Positions 37,207-46,200 of a stretch of 64,000 bases of DNA are shown here, piece after piece (within the stretch, counting starts at the first letter, position 1; every line of letters starts with the position of its first letter). This stretch comes from Saccharopolyspora erythraea NRRL 2338 (GTDB lineage Bacteria; Actinomycetota; Actinomycetes; Mycobacteriales; Pseudonocardiaceae): the NCBI RefSeq assembly GCF_000062885.1, contig NC_009142.1, forward strand, positions 1,415,584 to 1,479,583, written 5' to 3'. The position numbers were made by a program, and so were the translations under genes. The notes beneath the pieces were generated by a model. The model was not told the DNA's origin, made no database searches, and was given only the letters and a program-made list of their open reading frames with translations.

Positions 37207-39570
37207 ATGGGCGGTCCTGCGTTCGAGTCGCTGTACTACGTCGACCGCGGTGCCGCCGACGAGGGCGGGTTCCAGGCGGTGTCGGCGGGGACCCGCGAGG
37301 AGACCAAGGCGCTCGTGCGCCGATCGGTCCTGCACACCGCGTCCGCTTCCGAGTCCAGCGGCGGTGCCGGCCCGTCGCTGAGCCACGTCTTCGACGGCGT
37401 GTACGTGACCGCCCGCGGGGTCCGGCTCGCGGGCGACGACAAGCACCGCTTCACCCACGCCGTCGCGACCGCCGACTCCGCCCTCTACGGCGCGGTCCGC
37501 CCGGCGCAGCTGTGGGATGCGCCGTGGTGGTCCGAACAGCCCGCGCCGAGTGCCGAATGCGCCCCGGTGGCCGCCGAACCGCAGCCGGGCCCGTTCGGCG
37601 TCGAGGAGGTCCGCGACTGGGTGCGCGGCCTGCCGGACGGGGAGGCCCGGCTGCTGGCCGTGCATTCCGCGCTGGACCGGCTGCACGGCCACGGCGCGGC
37701 GCAGGTGGTGTTCGTCGGGCCCGATCCGGCTGAGATCGCGCGCTGGATCGCGGCCGCGACGCTGCTGCTGCCGCAGGAGATGGCCTTGCGAGTGGGTTTC
37801 CGCATCTACGCGACCGGCCCGGAGCCCAACGGCCCCGAAGTGCTGGCGCTGCGTCCCGATCAGGCGGGACGGTTCGCCGAACCGGGATCCGACCGGAACC
37901 ACGTGGTGTTCGACCTGACCACGGGACGGCACTCCGCCGTCGACCCCACCGAGGCGGGGCTGCACTGGGTGCCTCGCTTCCTCAAGTCCGACCCCTACGA
38001 CGTGGTGGACGCGGTGGAGCTGGCGCACCTGTTCGCGCGGGACGCCAACCGGCGCCGCGCGACGCTGGCGGACCGGCTCGTCGGCGGGGTCCTGATGTGC
38101 GGCGAGTCGATCGACGACCGCGCCCACGCGCTCGAGCTCGTGAACTGGCTCGAGCACGCACCGGCCTCGTCCACGACCGACGCCCTGGAGCGGGTGACGG
38201 AGGCGGTCATGGCCGCGGGCCCGGACCGCACCCTGCTGCGCCGACTGGCCATCTCCGTCCACAGTGGAAGCGATGCGCTGGCCGGGCAGGTGCGCTACGC
38301 CCTGCTGTGGGCCGAGATCGACGAGTTCGCGCGCGGCGGCGACGGAACCCCGCTGGGAACGTTACCCGAGCGGCAGTGGACTCCCGATGAGATGGAGAAG
38401 GCCGCCTCCCTCGTCGAAGCCGCCGCGGGCGGGCTCGACCCGCAGCGCCTCGATCCGCTGCTGCGCCTCGCCGCGACTTTCGGCGTCAAGCCGCGGCCGG
38501 AGCGTTTCGCCGATGCCGCCGCCAGGTTCGCCGCCTGGTGGGCCGACAATCCCGGCGCCGGAATGGACCCGGACCACTGGCCGTGCGGGGACGAGCTGAT
38601 CGCCTTGCTGCGCGAGGAACTCGCGTCCCGGCTGGAAGGTCCGGACGCCGGCCCCACCGCGACGGCGATACGCGAGCACTGGTGGCGGGTCCTGGCCCCG
38701 GCGATCAGCGACCCGTTCGCGCCACTGGACGCGGCGGTCGCGGCCGCCGCGGTCGAGAACGGCGATCGCAGCAGGCAGGACGCCATCGCCGCGATGCTCG
38801 GACCGCTCCGCGAAGCCGACCGCCCGGGCGTCGGCGACGCCGTGTGGGACGCGCTGTTCGCGCACTCCAGCCCGACCCTGCCGGAGATGCGGCGGCTGTT
38901 CGCCGGGATGCCTACCGCCACGCTTTCCGAGTCGCTGGCGCAGAAGGCCCTCTCCGCCCTCGCCGGCCGCGAGGTCTCCGCGCTGTACCTCGACGTGCTG
39001 CGGCTGCTGGTCGAACACGTCAGGGACGAGACGCTGCTCGCGCTGTGGAAGGAGGACGGCACGCTGCGCCGCTGGCTGACCGCCTTCCGGCGTTCCGGCG
39101 CGACGCCGCCCCCCACCGAGCTGAGCGAAGTGTCCAAGAAGGTTTTCGCCGCACGCGGACCGGCCGTCGTCGACGCGCTGCTCGAGGGCGAGCAGGCGAA
39201 GGCGGTCGACGCCGTCGTGCGGGCAGGCGAACGGCTCCAGCAGGTCGTGGTGAGCGAACTCGCGGCGGCCTGGGACGACGAGGCGACCACGACCGAGCGC
39301 AGGGACCGAGCGGTCGTGCTGGCGTTCCTCATCGGCTGGGCCGACGACCTCACCCCGACGATGCGCGCGGAGTTCGACAAGGCCCTGGAGGGCTGGGCGG
39401 GCGCACACGGCCAGGCGGATTACCGCAGGGTCAGCCGCTTGCTGCGGGCCGACGGCCCCGAGAACGCCGCCGTGTGGCACGAATGGCTCCGCGAGCTCAG
39501 CAAGAAGACGCCGCGCAAGCCCACGTCCCCCGTGGCCGACTGGCTCCTCGGCCGCCGCCGCGACCGCTGA
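37207..39570 (+). CDS. GTPase-associated protein 1 (GAP1)-like protein
   Basis: A large soluble protein of 787 residues. The opening GPAFESLYYVDRGAADEGGFQAVSAG matches the GAP1 N-terminal type 2 pattern (F-E-x-L-Y-Y-x-x, then G-F-Q-x-x-S-x-G). A middle region with RLLAVHSALDRLHGHGAAQVVFVGPD and WIAAATLLLPQEMALRVGFRIY fits the GAP1 middle domain, and the long helical C-terminal half fits the remainder. In the literature GAP1 is a component of predicted NTP-dependent conflict systems with a GTPase and further partner proteins. No GTPase lies beside it here. ATG 37207 (or 37204) is the start. The family assignment rests on memory of the pattern. Confidence 0.6.
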   Translation: MGGPAFESLYYVDRGAADEGGFQAVSAGTREETKALVRRSVLHTASASESSGGAGPSLSHVFDGVYVTARGVRLAGDDKHRFTHAVATADSALYGAVRPAQLWDAPWWSEQPAPSAECAPVAAEPQPGPFGVEEVRDWVRGLPDGEARLLAVHSALDRLHGHGAAQVVFVGPDPAEIARWIAAATLLLPQEMALRVGFRIYATGPEPNGPEVLALRPDQAGRFAEPGSDRNHVVFDLTTGRHSAVDPTEAGLHWVPRFLKSDPYDVVDAVELAHLFARDANRRRATLADRLVGGVLMCGESIDDRAHALELVNWLEHAPASSTTDALERVTEAVMAAGPDRTLLRRLAISVHSGSDALAGQVRYALLWAEIDEFARGGDGTPLGTLPERQWTPDEMEKAASLVEAAAGGLDPQRLDPLLRLAATFGVKPRPERFADAAARFAAWWADNPGAGMDPDHWPCGDELIALLREELASRLEGPDAGPTATAIREHWWRVLAPAISDPFAPLDAAVAAAAVENGDRSRQDAIAAMLGPLREADRPGVGDAVWDALFAHSSPTLPEMRRLFAGMPTATLSESLAQKALSALAGREVSALYLDVLRLLVEHVRDETLLALWKEDGTLRRWLTAFRRSGATPPPTELSEVSKKVFAARGPAVVDALLEGEQAKAVDAVVRAGERLQQVVVSELAAAWDDEATTTERRDRAVVLAFLIGWADDLTPTMRAEFDKALEGWAGAHGQADYRRVSRLLRADGPENAAVWHEWLRELSKKTPRKPTSPVADWLLGRRRDR

Positions 39571-39929
39571 GCGCGGGGCGGCTGGCAAGGCCGCTGAATC
39601 GGCTGCCGAGAGTCTGCTGTCACCGTCGTTGCTGAGCCTCCCGCCGCTGTCACTGCCGAGCCTGCCGCCGCTGTCACTGCCGAGCCTGCCGCCGCTGTCG
39701 CCTCCCCGCTGAGCCCGCCCCACCATCGAGTCCGCCGAGGCCGCTGTCCTTGCCCGCCGCGATCCCTGCCCGGCTGTCACCGTCGCCGAACTGCCCGAGC
39801 CTGCCGCCACCGCGACCGTTGAGACTGCCGTGACTGGCGAGGCCGGTGGGACTGACATGTCGACACTGCCCGCCCGCGAACCTCGTCCCCATCGTCCCCG
39901 TCGTGAAAGCCGCCTCTGCCGCCATCGGC
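39571..39929. other. Intergenic region with 24-bp tandem repeats, no supported gene
   Basis: The 359 bases between the convergent GAP1-like and NUDIX genes carry no credible coding sequence. Their main content is a GCC/CTG-rich repetitive stretch (separate entry). Confidence 0.6.
39637..39702. repeat. Tandem repeat, 24-bp unit, about 2.75 copies
   Basis: The unit CCTGCCGCCGCTGTCACTGC plus CGAG recurs at 39637-39660 (one change), 39661-39684 and 39685-39702 (partial). More degenerate copies lie just upstream. The other strand would read as GGRLGSDS repeats in an open frame. Confidence 0.85.
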
Positions 39930-40370
39930 CTACTCCACCGGCGGCCAACCCATCGTCGCGAAGGGAATCCCGTCGCGATAGGCGTGGATGCCCGCGGCGG
40001 GATAGGGGATGAGCGGCTCCGGCAGCCGGTGCAGGTCGAACCACTCGATGCCGTGGCACTTCTCCGGCTCGAGGTTGACGGGCTCGCCGGCCCACCGGGT
40101 CGCTTCGAAGAACACGCCCAGCCTGGGTTCCTGTCCGGGGCCGGTGGCGTGCAGGGTGTGTACGTGGCGCAGGTCGGCGGGGTCGATCCGCACCCCGACT
40201 TCCTCCCGCGCCTCCCGCACCGCCGCCGCGACGACCGACTCACCGGCGTCGAGCTTCCCGGACGGCAGATGCCACATCCCGTCGCCGTACCGGCCCCTGC
40301 GCAGGCTGAGCAGGACCTCGCCGCCGCGCACCAGCAGCAGGTGCGCGTCGATGATCGTGCGGTGCGGCAT
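39930..40370 (-). CDS. NUDIX hydrolase
   Basis: A 146-residue MutT-type protein with the full Nudix box GKLDAGESVVAAAVREAREEVGV (residues 38-60, with G-x5-E-x7-REVxEExGU). Opening MPHRTIIDAHLLLVRGGEVLLSLR and MWHLPSG are the usual strands. ATG 40370 is preferred because GAGGA lies 7 bases upstream; the frame upstream has no homology. The substrate (nucleotide or its sugar) cannot be deduced. It is convergent with the GAP1-like gene. Confidence 0.93.
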   Translation of the reverse strand: MPHRTIIDAHLLLVRGGEVLLSLRRGRYGDGMWHLPSGKLDAGESVVAAAVREAREEVGVRIDPADLRHVHTLHATGPGQEPRLGVFFEATRWAGEPVNLEPEKCHGIEWFDLHRLPEPLIPYPAAGIHAYRDGIPFATMGWPPVE

Positions 40371-40525
40371 CCGGCTGTCCTCACAGGTCGCGCGACGGGC
40401 GTGAGCGCGGAGCCTACGCATCCCCACCGACGCGCTCCGGCGGGTCGCTCTGCCCCGGCATCGGCCCGCTCGCGTTCGGCAAATGGTTGCGCCAGCCCAA
40501 CCTGCTGCCGTTACCAGGAGTGATG

Positions 40526-40599
40526 CGCCCCCAGCAGGACTCGAACCTGCGACCTAAGGATTAGAAGTCCTTTGCTCTATCCAGCTGAGCTATGGGGGC
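40526..40599 (-). tRNA. tRNA-Arg (TCT anticodon)
   Basis: The minus strand gives acceptor GCCCCCA / TGGGGGC, D arm TAGCTCAGCTGGATAGAGC, anticodon stem AAGGA-TCCTT with loop CTTCTAA (anticodon TCT, codon AGA), T arm CAGGTTCGAGTCCTG and discriminator G. CCA not encoded. Confidence 0.95.
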
Positions 40600-40733
40600 C
40601 GGAGCGCAGCTCTGCTGAACTGCACGAAGCAGGGTAGCGGCCCGACTGGTCCCATGTGGGACCGACGCCGCACCGTTGCCGAGCCGGTATCGAACGGCAA
40701 GCTGATCGACAGCGGCCGGATCCGGCGCCGGTG

Positions 40734-41384
40734 TCAGGCCGGCGGCAGTCTTCGCAGCGCCGACGTGGTCAGGGCGAACAGCTGGTCCGCGGTGTCGGCC
40801 GCGGTGGCGCCCTGCTTCGAAAGCAGGGTGAGCAGTGTGCGGTCCTGGCTGACGGCGGTGCTGGCCGTGCAGGTCTGGTGCACGTCCACCAGCTCGCAGT
40901 AGAGCCACGTCGAGTGTCCGTCGACCGCCACCGGGGCGCCCTGCGGCTGCCGCTTGACGACCTCGGCGTAGGGCAGGTGGAAGCCCGCGCCCACCGCGTC
41001 CTCGGGCCCGCCGCCCAGCGCGTAGGAGCAGGTGCTCGGCAGCGGCGTGCCCGGGCGCGGCGGTCCTACCGCGCCGCCGACCCTGGCGAACTCCTCCGGA
41101 GTGAACAGGGTGCACGGGTCGATTCCGTCGACCCGGCGAGGCTGTGGGACCTGTGGCTCGGATGTGCGGGGCGCTGTCGGCGGCTGCGGGTCGCTGCCGT
41201 AGAAACCGGCTGCCGGGATCGGGTCGCCCTTGATCGGGTTCGCGCACGCGCTCACCGCCGGGGCGAGGGCCAGCGCCGTCACCACCGCAAGCGTCCGGAG
41301 CTTCGAACGCCGCGCAGCACGCTTGCGCGGTCGTGTCGGCTGCGTGTGCGGACGGCTGCGGCGGGTGATTTTCACGGCGTTCAC
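40734..41384 (-). CDS. DUF3558 lipoprotein
   Basis: An N-terminal basic stretch precedes the signal (LRTLAVVTALALAPAVSAC, lipobox VSAC, Cys about residue 47), then a Pro-rich spacer and the DUF3558 domain: VDGIDPCTLFTPEEFARVGG, with cysteines in TCSYALGG, YCELVDV and QTCTAS. Such lipoproteins are abundant in Pseudonocardiaceae and mycobacteria at the cell surface; their function is unknown. GTG 41384 is the outermost start, but the second GTG (V4) would give a shorter basic leader. It is divergent from copD-ctaG. Confidence 0.85.
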   Translation of the reverse strand: MNAVKITRRSRPHTQPTRPRKRAARRSKLRTLAVVTALALAPAVSACANPIKGDPIPAAGFYGSDPQPPTAPRTSEPQVPQPRRVDGIDPCTLFTPEEFARVGGAVGPPRPGTPLPSTCSYALGGGPEDAVGAGFHLPYAEVVKRQPQGAPVAVDGHSTWLYCELVDVHQTCTASTAVSQDRTLLTLLSKQGATAADTADQLFALTTSALRRLPPA

Positions 41385-41469
41385 CGTAGCGGCGGCGACC
41401 TCTGCGAACCATGGTGACAGGTACCAACCTCCCAGGTGATTGCCTATGCGTTCCGGTTACGCTCGGTGT

Positions 41470-43494
41470 GTGGCATCTGAGACCGTCAGCGACTCCACCG
41501 CGCCGGAGGCCCGTACCCGTTCCAGCGCGGTAGGCGTCCTCGTCGTCACCGCCGGGGTGCTGGCGGCGCTGGTCGCGGCCGCGCTGACCGCGCTGTCGGC
41601 GAGCGACGCCTACGCCGCCTACGGTCTGCCCGACCCCGGGCCCGTCACCCGGTTCGGTCTTCCCGTCGTGCGGGTGATCGCCGAGTCCGGGGCGGTGGTG
41701 TGCATCGGCTCGTTGCTGCTCGCCGCGTTCGGCATCCCCGCCAAGCGCTCCGGCGCGCTCGCCGCCGACGGGTACGCCGCGGTGCGCGCGGCCGGCTGGG
41801 CTGCGGCCGTGTGGTTCGTGGGGGCCGTGCTGATGGTCGCGTTCACCGCGGCCGACGCGTCCGGACGTCCGGTGCACGAGGTGCTCGACACCGAGGTCCT
41901 GTTCGGCCTGGTGGACGCGCTGGAGGAGGCCAAGGCGTGGGGTCTGACCGCGCTGATCGCCTTCGTGCTCGCGTTGGCCTGCCGGGTGGTGCTGACCTGG
42001 GGCTGGACGACGGTGCTGTTCGGCGGGTCGCTGGCCGGGCTGTTCCCGGTGATCGCGACCGGCCATTCCGCCACCGGCGGCGCCCACGACATCGCCACCA
42101 ACAGCCTGCTGTTCCACCTGTTCGGCGCAGCGCTCTGGGTCGGAGGGCTGGTCGCGCTGCTCGCGCACGCCGTGCGGGGCGGTGCGCACCTCGGGCTGGT
42201 GGCGCGCAGGTACTCGGCGATCGCGCTGGTCTGCTGGATCGCGATGGCGGCCTCCGGCGTGATCAACTCGCTGGTCCGGGTGCCGCTGGACCAGCTGTTC
42301 AGCACGACCTACGGCGTCCTGGTGACGCTGAAGGTCCTGGCCCTGGTCGCGCTCGGCGGCTTCGGCTACTTCCAGCGGCAGCGAGCCGTGCGCGACATCG
42401 ACCGCGGTAGCGGCGCGCTCGTGCGCCTGGGCGCGGTCGAGCTGCTGGTGATGTTCGCGACGATCGGCATCGCGGTCGCACTCGGGCGCACGCCTCCGCC
42501 CGCCGAGCTCGGGCCGGTCCCCAGCAAGACCGAACTGCTGGTCGGCTACCCCCTGGAAGCCCCGCCCACGCTGTTCCGGTTGTTGTTCGATGTCCGATTC
42601 GACCTTGTCTACGGGACGCTGGCCATCGCGCTGGCCGTGCTCTACCTGGTGGGCGTGCGGCGGCTGCGTGCTCGGGGCGACAAGTGGCCGGTCGGCCGCA
42701 CGGCCGCCTGGCTGTGCGGGTGCGCGACGATCCTGGTCGCGACGTCGGCGGGCGTCGGCAAGTACGCGCCGGCCGTCTTCAGCGTGCACATGGGCCAGCA
42801 CATGCTGATGTCGATGCTCGCGCCGCCGCTGCTGGTGCTGGGCGGACCGACGTCGCTGGCGCTGCGCGTGCTCAAGCCGGCGGGCAAGGGCCGCCCACCC
42901 GGTGCGAGGGAGTGGCTGCTGGCGTTCCTGCACTCGCCCCTGACCAGGCTGCTGACCAACCCGTTCATCGCTCTCGCGCTGTTCGTGGGTTCGTTCTACG
43001 CGCTGTACTTCTCCGGGCTGTTCGACGTGGCGCTGACCCAGCACTGGGCGCACCTGGCGATGAACGCGCACTTCCTGCTCGTCGGATACGTCTTCTACTG
43101 GCCGGTGATCGGGGTGGACCCGGCGCCGAAACCGCTGCCGTCGCTGGGCAAGGTAGGGCTGGTCTTCGCGTCGATGCCGTTCCACGCGTTCTTCGGCATC
43201 GCGCTGATGATGTCGGCGACGGTCATCGGGCAGAACTTCTACCGCAGCCTGGAACTGCCCTGGATGACCGACCTGCTCGCCGACCAGCGGCTCGGCGGCG
43301 GCCTCGCGTGGGCGTCCGGGGAGGTCCCGCTGATCGTGGTCATGCTGGCGCTGCTGATCCAGTGGTCGCGGGCCGACACCAGGGCGGCCCGCCGGATGGA
43401 CCGCAAGGCCGACGCCGACGGCGACGCCGAGCTGACCGCCTACAACGCGATGCTCAGGCAGATGGCGGAGCAGGACTCCCCGCGCAAGGGCTGA
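41470..43494 (+). CDS. CopD-CtaG fusion membrane protein (copper transport / cytochrome oxidase assembly)
   Basis: A large polytopic protein of 674 residues. The first half resembles CopD (FGLPVVRVIAESGAVVCIGSLLLAAF, HLFGAALWVGGLVALLAHAV and VLVTLKVLALVALGGFGYFQRQ). The second half is the caa3-type assembly factor CtaG (VRFDLVYGTLAIALAVLYLVGV; FSVHMGQHMLMSMLAPPLLVLGG; MNAHFLLVGYVFYWPVIGVDPAP). The Met/His motif HMGQHMLMSM could bind copper. Actinobacteria commonly have this fusion; it likely supplies copper to cytochrome oxidase or handles copper stress. GTG 41470 is chosen, since TTG 41440 adds ten unsupported residues. No sco or oxidase genes are adjacent, though ctaB lies 9 kb away. Confidence 0.9.
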   Translation: MASETVSDSTAPEARTRSSAVGVLVVTAGVLAALVAAALTALSASDAYAAYGLPDPGPVTRFGLPVVRVIAESGAVVCIGSLLLAAFGIPAKRSGALAADGYAAVRAAGWAAAVWFVGAVLMVAFTAADASGRPVHEVLDTEVLFGLVDALEEAKAWGLTALIAFVLALACRVVLTWGWTTVLFGGSLAGLFPVIATGHSATGGAHDIATNSLLFHLFGAALWVGGLVALLAHAVRGGAHLGLVARRYSAIALVCWIAMAASGVINSLVRVPLDQLFSTTYGVLVTLKVLALVALGGFGYFQRQRAVRDIDRGSGALVRLGAVELLVMFATIGIAVALGRTPPPAELGPVPSKTELLVGYPLEAPPTLFRLLFDVRFDLVYGTLAIALAVLYLVGVRRLRARGDKWPVGRTAAWLCGCATILVATSAGVGKYAPAVFSVHMGQHMLMSMLAPPLLVLGGPTSLALRVLKPAGKGRPPGAREWLLAFLHSPLTRLLTNPFIALALFVGSFYALYFSGLFDVALTQHWAHLAMNAHFLLVGYVFYWPVIGVDPAPKPLPSLGKVGLVFASMPFHAFFGIALMMSATVIGQNFYRSLELPWMTDLLADQRLGGGLAWASGEVPLIVVMLALLIQWSRADTRAARRMDRKADADGDAELTAYNAMLRQMAEQDSPRKG

Positions 43495-43559
43495 GCCCCG
43501 GCCGCCTTCTCACGCCGCCCGCTGGTCGGGCGAGTTCGCCAGTGGTTCCCGTGGCTGAG

Positions 43560-43587
43560 TTGTCCACAGGCACCTGGTTTATCCACA
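43560..43587 (+). promoter_or_regulatory. Tandem pair of DnaA-box matches upstream of ssb
   Basis: TTGTCCACA (43560-43568) and TTATCCACA (43579-43587), both perfect forms of the 9-mer used by actinobacterial and general DnaA, stand in the same orientation with 10 bases between them, about 100 bases before the ssb start. Confidence 0.7.
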
Positions 43588-43687
43588 GATCGTGAAATCG
43601 ACGTCGCGCTCCGTGTTCGACCTTCGGCAAGCTGGTCTTGCGCCGGGTAAAAGCCCGGTCAACGGACCAATCGGGAAGGACAGCGCG

Positions 43688-44386
43688 ATGTTCGAGACGA
43701 TCGTGACGGTGGTCGGCTACGTGATCACCGAGCCCAGGCTCAGGCGGACCCCCGGCGGCAACCGGGTCACCAGCTTCCGCGTGGTGAGCACCTCGCGCCG
43801 CTTCGACAAGGACTCGGAGGAGTGGGTCAACGGCGACCAGGTATTCGCCACGGTGAACTGCTGGCACCGCTTGGCCGACGGGGTGGCCGAGGAGATGCGC
43901 AAGAGCGATCCCGTGGTGGTCACCGGGCGAATGCGAACCAGGGACTACGAAGTCGGCGGCCAGTGGCGCAGCGCGGTCGAGATCGACGCCAACGCCATCG
44001 GCCTCGACCTGGCGCGCCAACGCCGGAAGGACGATCCGCCGGGCTTTCGGCACGACGATCCCGCGGGCTGGAACGTGGGATTGCGCCACGACGAACCCTC
44101 GGCGGTGCGCGAGGCCGAGTTGGTCGGGGTCGGCCACGGCGCTTCCGTTGCTGCCGGTCAGGGCGTGTCCACAGAAGCGAGTCGCAACCGTAGCGCGAGA
44201 GCCAGTCCTGTCCCGTCTGCTGGCGTCGGCCGCGACCGGGCGGCGGGGGGTGGCCGAGCGGACGGGCTGGCTCAGCCGGTGCCGCTGGGCCTGCATGGCG
44301 CACGGGGCATGCCTGGCGCACGGGCGCCCGGCCCACCACCGACCGTGTTCGAAGAATCGGCCGATGAAAAGCGGATCCCGGCCTGA
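43688..44386 (+). CDS. ssb: Single-stranded DNA-binding protein, paralogue with atypical tail
   Basis: The first 110 residues are the OB fold of SSB: MFETIVTVVGYVITEPRLRR, GNRVTSFRVVSTSRRFD, DQVFATVNCWHRLADGVAEEM and RSAVEIDANAIGLDLARQ. The remaining 120 residues are Ala/Gly/Pro/Arg-rich and end EESADEKRIPA. The acidic DDDIPF-like tip of replicative SSB, which recruits partner proteins, is missing. So this is probably an SsbB-like paralogue (recombination, competence or sporulation type), with the main ssb elsewhere. GGAAGGA precedes ATG 43688. The DnaA-box pair lies upstream. Confidence 0.9.
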   Translation: MFETIVTVVGYVITEPRLRRTPGGNRVTSFRVVSTSRRFDKDSEEWVNGDQVFATVNCWHRLADGVAEEMRKSDPVVVTGRMRTRDYEVGGQWRSAVEIDANAIGLDLARQRRKDDPPGFRHDDPAGWNVGLRHDEPSAVREAELVGVGHGASVAAGQGVSTEASRNRSARASPVPSAGVGRDRAAGGGRADGLAQPVPLGLHGARGMPGARAPGPPPTVFEESADEKRIPA

Positions 44387-44509
44387 GCAGTACTGATGGC
44401 TGCCATGAGGAGGTGATGTGACAGGGGTGGTCCGGGACGGAGGGCGACCACGGCCCGATGGGCGACCGCGGTGAAGGGTCCGGCACGGGACGCAACTACG
44501 ATTCGGGGT

Positions 44510-46186
<1,677 letters not shown>

Positions 46187-46200
46187 ACTGGGGAGGCGCC

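Noticed and set aside
39637-39702. CRISPR array
   Set aside because: The units are directly adjacent with no spacers, and there are no cas genes.
43560-43587. Chromosomal replication origin
   Set aside because: Only two DnaA boxes, no AT-rich unwinding region, no dnaA/dnaN/gyrB genes near.
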